A DNA stretch of 44,653 nucleotides from Oscillospiraceae bacterium (GTDB lineage Bacteria > Bacillota > Clostridia > Oscillospirales > Ruminococcaceae), in the NCBI GenBank assembly GCA_015067315.1, contig SVMR01000014.1, positions 1 through 44,653 of the forward strand, in the 5' to 3' direction. The translations under genes were made by a program, and so were the position numbers. Of the stretch, positions 17,820 to 25,849 are shown piece after piece. Each line of letters opens with the position of its first letter. The first letter of the stretch is position 1. Below the pieces are notes generated by a model. That model ran no database searches. It had not been told where the DNA came from and saw nothing but the letters and a program-made list of their open reading frames with translations.

Positions 17820-19106
17820 ATGCAAAATGCTGCGGCTGTAATATATACTTCCGGTTTTGATTTTATGCATAGTAACAAACCCGCCGCCTTGCGCGAAGTT
17901 GTTTTCCGTCCGATTGTCGAATGGGTGAACGAAGCGCTTGATTCCGCCGGAATTTGTGAAAGATGCTATGTAATAAATGAAGGCGAGGAAGACATTGAAA
18001 AATATGCCGGAGAATATCCGGTTGTAATAAGAAAACCCGAAAGCGGCCATCCGCTTTTTTCCGCGAAGGAATGGATCGAAAACCGGGAAGCGGAAAATTT
18101 TCTTGCGGTTTCCGCCGAAGCGGTTTTCACAAATCCCGATGTTTTAAAAGCGGCGTTTGAACGCCATGTTTCAGCAAGCGAAAAACTCACGGTAATCGCT
18201 TCCGCCGGAAGAGAAAGTTTTATAAAGGAACTTTCCCAAAGCGCTTTTTGGATTACAAAAACTTTTCTTTCCGAAGTTTTTGAAAAAAACGACGGTGAAG
18301 ACAAAGACGGAAATAATTTCCTTGTCGAAGCAATGAAGATTCTTTCCGACCAAAAGCTTGTTGCAGCAACCCACGTTGCCGGAAAAAAAGAGATTAACAT
18401 GCGAGCGACGGATTCCGCAAGCGTTCTTACTCTTAACGCCGCCGCAAGAACATTGATTTTCAAAAATCTTTGCGCCGAAGGGGTTGAATTTGCCTGCCTT
18501 GACGGAATAATAATTGAACCTTCCGTAAAAATCGGAGCGGGAACAACAATTCTTCCCGGAACGATTATAAAAGGCAAAACCGAAATCGGAAAAAACTGCG
18601 TGATAGGTCCGAACAGTTATATCGAGAACAGCAAAATCGGCGACGGAACGGAAGTCAATTCCACCCAGATCCGTTCTTCCGTTCTCGAAAACAACGTAAG
18701 CATAGGTCCCTGGAGCCAGGTCAGACCCGGATGCGTCATCCATGACGGATGCAAAATCGGCGATTACGTCGAAATCAAAAATTCCGAAGTGGGCGCAAGA
18801 ACCGCCGTTGCCCATCTCACCTATATCGGAGATGCGGACGTGGGCGAAGCGGTGAACTTCGGATGCGGATGCTGCATTGCTAACTATGACGGACAGCATA
18901 AACACCGCACCGTAATCGGCGACCATGCGTTCCTCGGCTGCAACACAAATCTTGTTGCTCCCGTCGAGCTCGAAGCTTTTGCATATACCGCCGCGGGCAC
19001 AACCGTTACAAAAAAAGTTCCGGAATATGCCCTTGCCGTCGGAAGAGCAAAACAGGAAAATATCGAAGGTTGGGTAAAAAAACACGACGCGATAAAAATC
19101 AAATAA
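17820..19106 (+). CDS. GlmU-like protein with degenerate uridyltransferase domain
   Basis: A 428-residue relative of GlmU, which makes UDP-GlcNAc for peptidoglycan. The C-terminal half (from about residue 230) is a left-handed beta-helix acetyltransferase of the GlmU type: AHLTYIGDADVG carries the catalytic His 332, followed by ANYDGQHKHRTVIGDHAFLG and LVAPV. The N-terminal half keeps the overall length, but the nucleotidyltransferase signature LAAGxGTRM is replaced by IYTSGFDFMHSNKP, and the GDxPL metal motif is replaced by AVSAEAVF. I infer acetyltransferase activity with loss of UTP-dependent activity. The start at 17820 has the ribosome site CGGAGGT. The gene is followed by prs, the glmU-prs order also found in Bacillus. 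Confidence 0.82.
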   Translation: MQNAAAVIYTSGFDFMHSNKPAALREVVFRPIVEWVNEALDSAGICERCYVINEGEEDIEKYAGEYPVVIRKPESGHPLFSAKEWIENREAENFLAVSAEAVFTNPDVLKAAFERHVSASEKLTVIASAGRESFIKELSQSAFWITKTFLSEVFEKNDGEDKDGNNFLVEAMKILSDQKLVAATHVAGKKEINMRATDSASVLTLNAAARTLIFKNLCAEGVEFACLDGIIIEPSVKIGAGTTILPGTIIKGKTEIGKNCVIGPNSYIENSKIGDGTEVNSTQIRSSVLENNVSIGPWSQVRPGCVIHDGCKIGDYVEIKNSEVGARTAVAHLTYIGDADVGEAVNFGCGCCIANYDGQHKHRTVIGDHAFLGCNTNLVAPVELEAFAYTAAGTTVTKKVPEYALAVGRAKQENIEGWVKKHDAIKIK

Positions 19107-19148
19107 GTTAATCGGCAAATTAAAATAAAAAAACAGGAGAGATTAAAA

Positions 19149-20114
19149 ATGAACGTTCACGGCAAAGACATTAAAATTTTCAGCGGCAACGCCTATCCCA
19201 AGGCAGCTGAAGAAATTGCAAAAAGTCTCGGACTTCCGGTAGGAAAATGCACCGTCGGCCATTTCGCAGACGGAGAGGTATGCGTATCTCTTGAAGAATC
19301 CGTCCGCGGTTCCGACGTATTCATCGTACAGTCCACCTGCAACCCGGTAAACGACAACCTTATGGAGCTCATCATCATGATCGATGCTTTCAAACGCGCT
19401 TCCGCAGGCAGAATCACCGCAGTAATGCCTTACTATGGTTATGCCCGCCAGGACAGAAAAGCAAAAGCCCGTGACCCGATCTCCGCAAAAGTTGTTGCAA
19501 ACATGCTTGAAGCGGCAGGCGCAGACAGAGTTCTTACCATGGACCTCCATGCTTCCCAGATCCAGGGATTCTTCGATATCCCCGTTGATCACCTTATGGG
19601 TGCGCCGATCCTCACTCCCTATTTCCAGCCCCTTGTTCATCATCATGAAGATGAATACGTTGCCGTTTCTCCCGACCACGGCAGCGTAAACCGCGTTCGT
19701 AAATTTGCTGAAAAACTCGATATTCCGCTTGCGATTATCGACAAACGCCGCCCGAAAGCAAACGTTTCCGAAGTTATGAACATCATCGGTGACGTAAAAG
19801 GCAAAAAATGCATCATCCTTGACGATATGGTAGATACCGCAGGCACCCTTTGCAACGCCGCAAAAGCTCTTGTTGAAATCGGTGGAGCAAAATCCGTAAC
19901 CGCCTGCGCAACCCACGGCCCTCTTTCCGGTCCGGCTCTCCAGAGAATCAAAGACAGCGTTCTTGAAGAACTCGTTCTTCTTGATACCATTCCGATCAGC
20001 GACGAAAAGAAAGCGGAATGCGGAAAAATCACCGTTCTTCCCGTTGCTCCCGTTTTTGCCGAAGCAATCGAAAGAATCTATGGCGACCGCCCCGTTTCTC
20101 CTCTTTTCCTTTAA
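19149..20114 (+). CDS. prs: ribose-phosphate pyrophosphokinase
   Basis: A 321-residue cytoplasmic enzyme that makes PRPP from ribose 5-phosphate and ATP for nucleotide, histidine and tryptophan synthesis. Hallmarks are the flexible loop YARQDRKAKARDPISAK, DLHASQIQGFFDIPVDHL, and the PRPP-binding site DDMVDTAGTL. The ribosome site CAGGAGAG precedes it. It lies 42 bases after the glmU-like gene, likely in one transcript, and ends in a terminator. Confidence 0.96.
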   Translation: MNVHGKDIKIFSGNAYPKAAEEIAKSLGLPVGKCTVGHFADGEVCVSLEESVRGSDVFIVQSTCNPVNDNLMELIIMIDAFKRASAGRITAVMPYYGYARQDRKAKARDPISAKVVANMLEAAGADRVLTMDLHASQIQGFFDIPVDHLMGAPILTPYFQPLVHHHEDEYVAVSPDHGSVNRVRKFAEKLDIPLAIIDKRRPKANVSEVMNIIGDVKGKKCIILDDMVDTAGTLCNAAKALVEIGGAKSVTACATHGPLSGPALQRIKDSVLEELVLLDTIPISDEKKAECGKITVLPVAPVFAEAIERIYGDRPVSPLFL

Positions 20115-20133
20115 TTTTAAAATTTTGCTACAT

Positions 20134-20166
20134 AAAAAGTCCTGCCGAACCCGGCGGGACTTTTTT
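20134..20166 (+). terminator. terminator of prs
   Basis: AAAAAGTCCTGCCG / CGGCGGGACTTTTTT with an AACC loop (one wobble pair). Confidence 0.9.
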
Positions 20167-20169
20167 AAT

Positions 20170-20285
20170 GCAGAATGCAAAATGCATAATGCGGAATTAT
20201 AAATTTATCGTAGGGGCGACCCTATGTGGTCGCCCGCAAAAAAGAAAACCCGGAGGGCAAGCCTTCTCCTCAAGGGGAGGTAAAA
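20170..20285. repeat. dispersed intergenic repeat fragments
   Basis: A gene-free stretch built of palindromic pieces: GGGGCGACC / GGTCGCCC and CCTTCTCCTCAAGGGGAGG. Similar pieces occur at 23085-23210, 25850-26240 and 33575-33645. It looks like accumulated non-coding repeat debris. Confidence 0.55.
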
Positions 20286-20305
20286 AATATTCCTCCGTCC
20301 GGGTA

Positions 20306-20334
20306 TTGCTCCGGCGGGGATTATATGCTAAAAT
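20306..20334 (+). promoter_or_regulatory. promoter of the dockerin-protein gene
   Basis: TTGCTC, 17 bp, TAAAAT with an extended TGC before the -10. It places the palindrome at 20372-20433 in the 5' leader of the mRNA. Confidence 0.6.
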
Positions 20335-20346
20335 AAAATAAATAAA

Positions 20347-20433
20347 CGAAAAGTTTCGACGGGACGTCCCGTATTCTCTTTCAGGGAAAGAGAATACGGG
20401 ACGTCCCGTATTCTCTTTCCCTGAAAGAGAATA
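20347..20433. repeat. palindrome cluster with a perfect 62-bp palindrome
   Basis: Bases 20372-20433 are a perfect 62-bp palindrome (two 31-base arms). Each arm holds its own 25-base hairpin (TATTCTCTTT / AAAGAGAATA) with loops CAGGG and CCCTG. A 14-bp palindrome ACGGGACGTCCCGT lies at 20359-20372 and recurs at the centre (20396-20409), and CGAAAAGTTTCG lies at 20347-20358. No T-run follows. It sits between a promoter and the start of the dockerin gene. Confidence 0.85.
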
Positions 20434-20467
20434 AAGACTCCTGTTCGGCGAAAAAACAGGAGGAAAA

Positions 20468-21415
20468 ATGAAAAAGATAATATCGATTGAGTTAGGTTTT
20501 CTGATGATTTTCAATATACTGCCAACAAAAATATTTGCGGCGGAAGAACAGAGCCTTGAGGAAATAATCCGCCCGCAGGTTGAGGCTTTTGCGAAATCCA
20601 TCGACCAGAAGGACGCGGACGGAAAAGCGCAGGATGCTCTCATTACCCACGGAATCGGCGGAAACGGAAAGAAGCTTTCCGTCGGAAAAAGCCATGCAAT
20701 AACCGCGACGATTATGAACAGCGAACTTGCGAAGGAATATCTTACCGTACTTTGCACGGATTTAATCGGATTTACCGGTGAGCTAAATATGGATGAAATT
20801 TACAGTCTTGGCTTTATAAAATTCTTTTTTGACGGAACGCTTGAATATCAATACAGGATATATGATTACGATGCAGAAAGACTGCATACAGAAACTCCGC
20901 CCGAGGATTATTTGAAAAAAACTCCTTATGTCAGATATAAAAACAGAAATGAATATGACGAAAGCCTTAAAATTATAGGCGGGCATATTGCTGCGGATAT
21001 AGACCTGAAAGTAAACAAAATTTATGATGATAAAATTGTTTATGATGTAAGCGTTGTTTTTTGGGATGTGTTCGATTTTTCCGCAGAAAACGGAAGTGCC
21101 CTTGAAAAACTCCTTGGTTGGATCGGTCTGCTTCTTTTCGAGCCTTTTGAATGGGAATCAAAATTCAATTTCCAAATAGAAATTCCAATAGAAAAACCGG
21201 AGGAAAACAAAGTTTTCGGCGATTCTGACGGAAACGGAAAAATCGACGTTGCGGACGCATATTTTGCGCGGCTTGTTTCCGCAAAATTAGTTGTTCCGAC
21301 GGAGGAACAGCTTTTGCTCTGCGACGTTGACCTTGACGGAAGAATTACAGCCATCGACGCGAATATAATCCGGAAATACGCTCTCGGAATCATAAAAGAA
21401 CTTCCGGTAAGCTGA
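20468..21415 (+). CDS. secreted protein with type I dockerin domain
   Basis: A 315-residue protein with an N-terminal signal peptide (hydrophobic residues 4-22, likely cleavage after FAA near residue 25). Residues about 249-315 are a dockerin: two calcium loops, DSDGNGKIDVAD and DVDLDGRITAID, each followed by a helix (FARLVSAKL and IRKYALGI). Dockerins dock secreted proteins onto cohesin scaffolds in cellulosomes. The middle region (30-245) is not a carbohydrase family I recognise. The ribosome site CAGGAGGA is good. The leader contains the 62-bp palindrome. Confidence 0.83.
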   Translation: MKKIISIELGFLMIFNILPTKIFAAEEQSLEEIIRPQVEAFAKSIDQKDADGKAQDALITHGIGGNGKKLSVGKSHAITATIMNSELAKEYLTVLCTDLIGFTGELNMDEIYSLGFIKFFFDGTLEYQYRIYDYDAERLHTETPPEDYLKKTPYVRYKNRNEYDESLKIIGGHIAADIDLKVNKIYDDKIVYDVSVVFWDVFDFSAENGSALEKLLGWIGLLLFEPFEWESKFNFQIEIPIEKPEENKVFGDSDGNGKIDVADAYFARLVSAKLVVPTEEQLLLCDVDLDGRITAIDANIIRKYALGIIKELPVS

Positions 21416-21420
21416 AAGTC

Positions 21421-21449
21421 TTGACCTTTTCGGCATAAAGTTATAAAAT
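21421..21449 (+). promoter_or_regulatory. promoter of aldo/keto reductase 1
   Basis: TTGACC, 17 bp, TAAAAT. It shows that an in-frame TTG at 21449 lies in the promoter and is not the start codon. Confidence 0.75.
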
Positions 21450-21487
21450 TGATTTATAATATCACCGGAAAAGGGGAAAAAGAAAAA

Positions 21488-22561
21488 ATGAAAAACTTCG
21501 GTTTTGGATTAATGCGTCTTCCGATGAACGGCGAGGAAGTTGACATTGAACAGGTCAAAAAAATGACCGACCGTTTTTTGGAAGAAGGATTTACATATTT
21601 TGATACGGCGCATCCCTATATTAAAGGAAAAAGCGAAACCGCAATCCGCGAAGCTCTTGTTGAAAGATATCCGAGGGAAAGTTTCCTTCTTGCGGATAAA
21701 TTAAGCCCGAACTCTTTCAACAGCGAAGAGGAGATCCGCCCGGTTTTTGAAGAGGAACTCAAAGCCTGCGGCGTTGAATATTTCGACTATTTCCTTATGC
21801 ATGCGCAAAGCAGAAACAACTATCAGAAATACTGCGACTGCCGCGCTTATGAAATCGGCGCGGAACTCAAAGCAGAGGGAAAAATCAGACATCTCGGCTT
21901 TTCTTTCCATGATTCCGCCGAATTCCTTGAAAAAATCCTTACCGAAAAACCGATGGTCGAATTCGTCCAGCTCCAGTTCAACTACGCTGACTATGAGGAT
22001 GAGGAAGTCCAGGCAGGAAAATGCCTTGAAGTATGCCGCAAATTCGGAAAAGACGTTATCGTAATGGAACCCGTCCGCGGCGGAAGCCTTGTTGCTCTTC
22101 CGGAAGAAGCAAAAAACCTTCTTGAAGCAACCGGAAAATCCTGCGCGGAATATGCTGTCCGCTATGCCGCTTCCCACGAAGGAATCATCATGGTTCTTTC
22201 CGGAATGAGCAGCATCGAACAGCTTGAGGAAAACATTGCGTTCATGAAGGATTTCAAACCCCTTAACGAGGAAGAATTCGCCCTTCTTGAAAAAGCGGTT
22301 GAAATCATAAATTCCGTTGAGCAGATTCCCTGCACCTCCTGCAAATACTGCACCGAAGTCTGCCCGAAAGATATCGCAATTCCGAGAATCTTCGGAATCC
22401 TCAACGAAATCCGCCGCTATGATAAGGAACATACCTGGATTCCCGGTTTTGGCGAACGTTCCGCCTCGAACTGCATCAAATGCGGAAAATGCGAAAAAGC
22501 CTGCCCCCAGCATATCGAAATCAGAAAATATCTTGAAGAAGCGGCAAAAACAATTGAATGA
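21488..22561 (+). CDS. aldo/keto reductase with C-terminal 2[4Fe-4S] domain
   Basis: A 357-residue predicted oxidoreductase. The N-terminal aldo/keto reductase barrel keeps the full catalytic tetrad Asp 39, Tyr 44, Lys 71 and His 105 (FDTAHPY, ADK, FLMH). The C-terminus is a ferredoxin-like domain with two cysteine groups, CTSCKYCTEVCP and CIKCGKCEKACP, for two [4Fe-4S] clusters. Such fusions are common in anaerobes but their substrates are unknown. The ribosome site is AAAAGGGG; upstream codons to 21449 overlap the promoter. A paralogue lies at 24783. Confidence 0.9.
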   Translation: MKNFGFGLMRLPMNGEEVDIEQVKKMTDRFLEEGFTYFDTAHPYIKGKSETAIREALVERYPRESFLLADKLSPNSFNSEEEIRPVFEEELKACGVEYFDYFLMHAQSRNNYQKYCDCRAYEIGAELKAEGKIRHLGFSFHDSAEFLEKILTEKPMVEFVQLQFNYADYEDEEVQAGKCLEVCRKFGKDVIVMEPVRGGSLVALPEEAKNLLEATGKSCAEYAVRYAASHEGIIMVLSGMSSIEQLEENIAFMKDFKPLNEEEFALLEKAVEIINSVEQIPCTSCKYCTEVCPKDIAIPRIFGILNEIRRYDKEHTWIPGFGERSASNCIKCGKCEKACPQHIEIRKYLEEAAKTIE

Positions 22562-22580
22562 ATTTTTTTGAGCACGGTTT

Positions 22581-22613
22581 TGAGCACGGGAAAATTTCCC
22601 GTGCTCATTTTGC
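22581..22613 (+). terminator. terminator of aldo/keto reductase 1
   Basis: The 13-bp stem TGAGCACGGGAAA / TTTCCCGTGCTCA is followed by TTTTGCTTTT. It shares the GAGCAC / GTGCTC arms with the hairpins at 10018 and 13895. Confidence 0.85.
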
Positions 22614-22621
22614 TTTTACGG

Positions 22622-22650
22622 TTGAAAAGAAGAACAAAAGGTGATAAGAT
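22622..22650 (+). promoter_or_regulatory. promoter of the yegP-like gene
   Basis: TTGAAA, 17 bp, TAAGAT, with extended TGA. Confidence 0.72.
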
Positions 22651-22695
22651 TAAATTAAAGAAAAAGTTTTTTCTGTCTTGAAAGGAGAATGAAAA

Positions 22696-23061
22696 ATGGG
22701 AAAATTCGCAGTTAAAGAAACCGCAAACGGTTTTAAATTCAACCTTCTTGCTTCCAACGGACAGGTTATCGGCGTTTCCGAAATTTATTCCGGAAAAGAA
22801 GCCTGCCTCAACGGAATCGAATCCGTAAGAAAGAATGCGGAAATCGCAAACCTTGAAGACCAAACCGCAGAACCCGTTGTTGAAGCGGTTAACCCGAAAT
22901 TCGAAATTTATACCGACAAAGCCGGCGAATTCCGTTTCCGCCTTAAAGCGCGCAACGGCGAAATCATTCTTTCTTCCGAAGGATATTCCGCAAAAGCTTC
23001 CTGCGAAAACGGAATCGAATCCGTCCGCAAAAACGCTCCCGAAGCGGAAATTGCGGAATAA
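22696..23061 (+). CDS. YegP-like protein, two DUF1508 repeats
   Basis: A 121-residue protein made of two tandem copies of a ~50-residue unit: GKFAVKETANGFKFNLLASN... and PKFEIYTDKAGEFRFRLKAR..., each ending ...NGIESVRKNA. This is the DUF1508/YegP fold, small alpha-beta proteins of unknown function; I know of no biochemical role. The ribosome site GAAAGGAGAATG is strong and a promoter lies upstream. Transcribed alone. Confidence 0.88.
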   Translation: MGKFAVKETANGFKFNLLASNGQVIGVSEIYSGKEACLNGIESVRKNAEIANLEDQTAEPVVEAVNPKFEIYTDKAGEFRFRLKARNGEIILSSEGYSAKASCENGIESVRKNAPEAEIAE

Positions 23062-23084
23062 TATTTTTTTGATTTGTTCAGGGG

Positions 23085-23210
23085 CGGGGGCTTGCGCTTT
23101 CGCCCTATTGTTATGCTGTTTGCGGCAGGTGACGGACAAGGTGTTTCAGAGGAAGACGGAAGATGGACGGGGTTGACACCCTTTCGTCCGCTTTGCAGAC
23201 AGCTCACTTC
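23085..23210. repeat. intergenic repeat fragment
   Basis: The spacer 23062-23290 holds no gene. It has a GC-rich hairpin (GGGGCG...CGCCC at about 23091-23106) and an imperfect inverted repeat of CGGACAAGGTGT with ACACCCTTTCGTCCG (23134-23190). The piece GTTGACACC...CGTC recurs at 26170 and 33572. Confidence 0.5.
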
Positions 23211-23229
23211 AACAGGCTTTTTGTTTCGG

Positions 23230-23258
23230 TTGCCAAAACCGGGATAAAATGCTAAAAT
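23230..23258 (+). promoter_or_regulatory. promoter of the DUF362 gene
   Basis: TTGCCA, 17 bp, TAAAAT with extended TGC; the -10 region ATGCTAAAAT is the same as at 20325-20334. Confidence 0.68.
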
Positions 23259-23290
23259 TATCCCATAATCATTAAAAACGAGGTGTCCCT

Positions 23291-24157
23291 ATGGAAAAAG
23301 CAAAAGTTTATTTTACCCGTGATATAAGCCCCGAAGGTCTTATGAAAGTTTATGAAGCTCTTTCTCCGGAACTTCCGGGAAAAGTTGCGGTTAAGGTCCA
23401 TTCCGGCGAAACCGGAAACCAGAACTTCCTCCATCCGGAATTCTGGAAGGAACTTATTGAAAAAGTCGGCGGCGTTGTCACCGAATGCAACACAGCCTAT
23501 GAAGGCACCCGCAACACCACGGAAAAGCACCTCAGAACTCTTGAGGAACACGGTTGGAACAAATATTTCCCTGTTGATCTTCTCGATGCGGAAGGTCCGG
23601 ATCTTGAACTTCCGATTCCCGGCGGAAAAGTTATCAAAAAGAACTTTGTGGGAAAAAACATCGTGAATTACGATTCCCTTCTTGTTCTTTCCCATTTCAA
23701 AGGTCATCCCATGGGCGGTTACGGCGGCGCCCTTAAACAGCTTTCAATCGGCGTTGCTTCCTCCTTCGGAAAAGCATATATCCACGGAGCGGGCGTTCCG
23801 GAAGAAATCTGGACCGCAGACCACGATTCCTTCCTTGAATCAATGGCGGATGCCGCTTCCTCCGTTGTAAAATTCTTCGGCGGAAAGGCCGCATATATCA
23901 ACGTAATGAAAAATATGTCCGTTGACTGCGATTGCTGCGCGGTTGCCGAAGACCCCTGCATGAAGGATATCGGAATTCTCTGCAGCCTTGACCCCATTGC
24001 AATCGACAAAGCCTGCCTCGATCTTGTTTATGCTTCCGACGATCCCGGAAGGGACCACCTTATCGAAAGAATCGAAACCAGAAACGGCGCGCATACAATC
24101 GAAGCGGCTCTTGAACTCGGTTTCGGAACCGACGAATATGAATTTATCGAGCTTTAA
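23291..24157 (+). CDS. DUF362 domain protein
   Basis: A 288-residue protein of the DUF362 family, found often in anaerobes and sometimes fused to ferredoxin domains; function unknown. The family core is seen in KVAVKVHSGETGNQNFLHP near the start, SLLVLSHFKGHPMGGYGGALK in the middle, and the cysteine-rich SVDCDCCAVAEDPC toward the end, with DPIAIDKACLDLV. No separate ferredoxin part is present. Transcribed alone from the promoter at 23230-23258 and ending in a strong terminator. Confidence 0.88.
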   Translation: MEKAKVYFTRDISPEGLMKVYEALSPELPGKVAVKVHSGETGNQNFLHPEFWKELIEKVGGVVTECNTAYEGTRNTTEKHLRTLEEHGWNKYFPVDLLDAEGPDLELPIPGGKVIKKNFVGKNIVNYDSLLVLSHFKGHPMGGYGGALKQLSIGVASSFGKAYIHGAGVPEEIWTADHDSFLESMADAASSVVKFFGGKAAYINVMKNMSVDCDCCAVAEDPCMKDIGILCSLDPIAIDKACLDLVYASDDPGRDHLIERIETRNGAHTIEAALELGFGTDEYEFIEL

Positions 24158-24169
24158 TTTAAAAAACTT

Positions 24170-24204
24170 CCGGGCGCAGTTAAAAAACTGCGTCCGTTTT
24201 TTTT
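24170..24204 (+). terminator. terminator of the DUF362 gene
   Basis: CGGGCGCAGTT / AACTGCGTCCG is followed by eight T. Confidence 0.92.
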
Positions 24205-24302
24205 ACAAAAATACGAATAAAATAATATTTGTTATATGAAAACGGCGGATTTTGTGGTAAAATAAAAATGAAATAATATTTTTTTAAAAAGGGAATTTTT
24301 CA

Positions 24303-24767
24303 ATGGATTGGTTTTTTGATTTTATTTCAAATAAATTTTTTATAACCGCTGTTTCCGCCTGGACCGTTGCGCAGGTGCTTAAAGTTATTATCTATGCGAT
24401 AATCAACAAGACCTGGGATTGGTCAAGGCTCTTCGGCGACGGCGGAATGCCAAGCGGACATTCCGCAACCGTTTCGTCCCTTGCAACAATTGCGGCGCTT
24501 ACCTATGGGTTCGGTTCCTTCGAATTCGCAATAACCGGAATTCTTGCGATAATCGTCTGCCATGACGCAATGGGAGTTCGCCTTGAAGCGGGCAAACACG
24601 CAAAGCTCCTTAATATTCTTGTTGATTCCTTTGAAAAATTTTCGAAGAACGAACTTCCGGAAGTTGTGCTCAAGGAATTTGTTGGACACACCCCTTTGCA
24701 GGTTACAACCGGAATATTCCTCGGAATCCTTTGCGGATTTGCGATGCATTTTATTGTTTTTAAATAA
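24303..24767 (+). CDS. divergent PAP2 family membrane protein (DUF212)
   Basis: A 154-residue membrane protein with about four hydrophobic segments. The motifs GGMPSGHSA (residues about 47-55) and CHDAMGVRLEAGKHA match the divergent PAP2/DUF212 group, distant relatives of lipid phosphate phosphatases; no substrate is established. It lies 15 bases before the second aldo/keto reductase and is probably cotranscribed with it. A -10 TAAAAT with extended TG precedes it at about 24257, but no convincing -35 is seen. Confidence 0.88.
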   Translation: MDWFFDFISNKFFITAVSAWTVAQVLKVIIYAIINKTWDWSRLFGDGGMPSGHSATVSSLATIAALTYGFGSFEFAITGILAIIVCHDAMGVRLEAGKHAKLLNILVDSFEKFSKNELPEVVLKEFVGHTPLQVTTGIFLGILCGFAMHFIVFK

Positions 24768-24782
24768 GGACGCTGATATAAA

Positions 24783-25844
24783 ATGAAAAAACTCGGTTTT
24801 TGTTTAAACCGGATTCCGCTTTCTGATAAAAAAGATGAGCACAGCATTGATTATGCCGTGCTCAATTTTATGGTGGATTCTTTTATTGAAAAAGGCGGAA
24901 AACTTTTCGATACAGCCTGCACATATTTCGGCGGCGCGGCGGAGGAAGCAATCGGAAATTCCCTTTCCGGAAGATATCCGAGGGAGGATTTTCTCCTTTC
25001 GGGCAGCCTTCCGAGCTGGATCATAAGGAGCGGGGAAGATTGCCGGAAGATTTTTGAAAAACAGCTTTCCCGCTGCAAAACGGATTATTTCGATATTTAT
25101 ATGCTTCAGTGGATAAACGAAGCGAATTACATAACCGCAAAAACCTTCGGGGAATTTGAATTTCTTGAAGAACTCAAAGCGGGAGGAAAAGCGCTTAAAA
25201 CCGGGTTTTCCTTTTACGGAAGCCCGGAACTTCTTGATGAAATCCTTTCGGAGCATCCGGAAATCGATTATGTCCGGCTCCAGATAAACTGTCTTGACTG
25301 GGAAAGTTCCGCCTTCCGCGCAAGGGAATGTTACGAAGTTTCCGCAAAACACGGGAAGAAAATCATTGCGGAAGAACCGCTTAAATGCGGGGTTCTTTTA
25401 AGAATTCCCGGGGAAGAGGAAAAAGTTATTTCCTTCGCGGTCGGCTTTGCGGAAAATCTTCCGGAAGCTGAATTTGTTCTTGCGGAACCGAAGATTATCG
25501 AACGGCTTTCGGAAAGGGAAGCGCTTTCCGATGAAGAAATTTCCGATTTTTTGACGGCGGCGGAAAAAATCCGTTCGGAAAAGGCTGTTCCCTGCGTCGG
25601 ATGTTCCGCCTGTTCAAAAATCTGTCCGCTTAGAATTCCCGTTCCGGAATATTTCGGGATTTATAACGAGTATTCCATGAATCCGGAGGAAGGCTGGAAA
25701 ATCGACCACGTCTATTCAGACCTTACGAGGAATTTTTCAAGACCTTCGGACTGCCTCCGCTGCAGAATCTGCGAAAGGGAATGTCCGCAGGGAATTAACA
25801 TTGTTGAAATGCTCCAAAGGGTTTCGAGAACCTTCGGATTTTAA
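24783..25844 (+). CDS. aldo/keto reductase paralogue with degraded active site
   Basis: A 353-residue paralogue of the protein at 21488-22561 with the same two-part layout. The ferredoxin part is intact: CVGCSACSKICP and CLRCRICERECP supply eight cysteines. In the barrel, the catalytic Asp 43 and Tyr 48 remain (FDTACTY), but the catalytic Lys is replaced by Ser 75 (LLSGSL instead of LLADKL) and the catalytic His by Gln 109 (YMLQ instead of FLMH). The frame is fully open, so this is a functional divergence rather than a pseudogene. It follows the DUF212 gene by 15 bases. Confidence 0.88.
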   Translation: MKKLGFCLNRIPLSDKKDEHSIDYAVLNFMVDSFIEKGGKLFDTACTYFGGAAEEAIGNSLSGRYPREDFLLSGSLPSWIIRSGEDCRKIFEKQLSRCKTDYFDIYMLQWINEANYITAKTFGEFEFLEELKAGGKALKTGFSFYGSPELLDEILSEHPEIDYVRLQINCLDWESSAFRARECYEVSAKHGKKIIAEEPLKCGVLLRIPGEEEKVISFAVGFAENLPEAEFVLAEPKIIERLSEREALSDEEISDFLTAAEKIRSEKAVPCVGCSACSKICPLRIPVPEYFGIYNEYSMNPEEGWKIDHVYSDLTRNFSRPSDCLRCRICERECPQGINIVEMLQRVSRTFGF

Positions 25845-25849
25845 AAAGG

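Noticed and set aside
17820-19106. The glmU-like gene as a pseudogene
   Set aside because: The frame is intact, has a good promoter and ribosome site, and the acetyltransferase active site is preserved.
20361-20433. The palindromic repeats as a two-repeat CRISPR
   Set aside because: There is no spacer between the units, and the second unit is the inverse of the first; it is one perfect palindrome.
24835-24866. GAGCACAG...GCCGTGCTC inverted repeat inside the second aldo/keto reductase gene
   Set aside because: It resembles the GAGCAC terminators but is within a conserved coding stretch, with no T-run acting as a tail; most likely coincidence.
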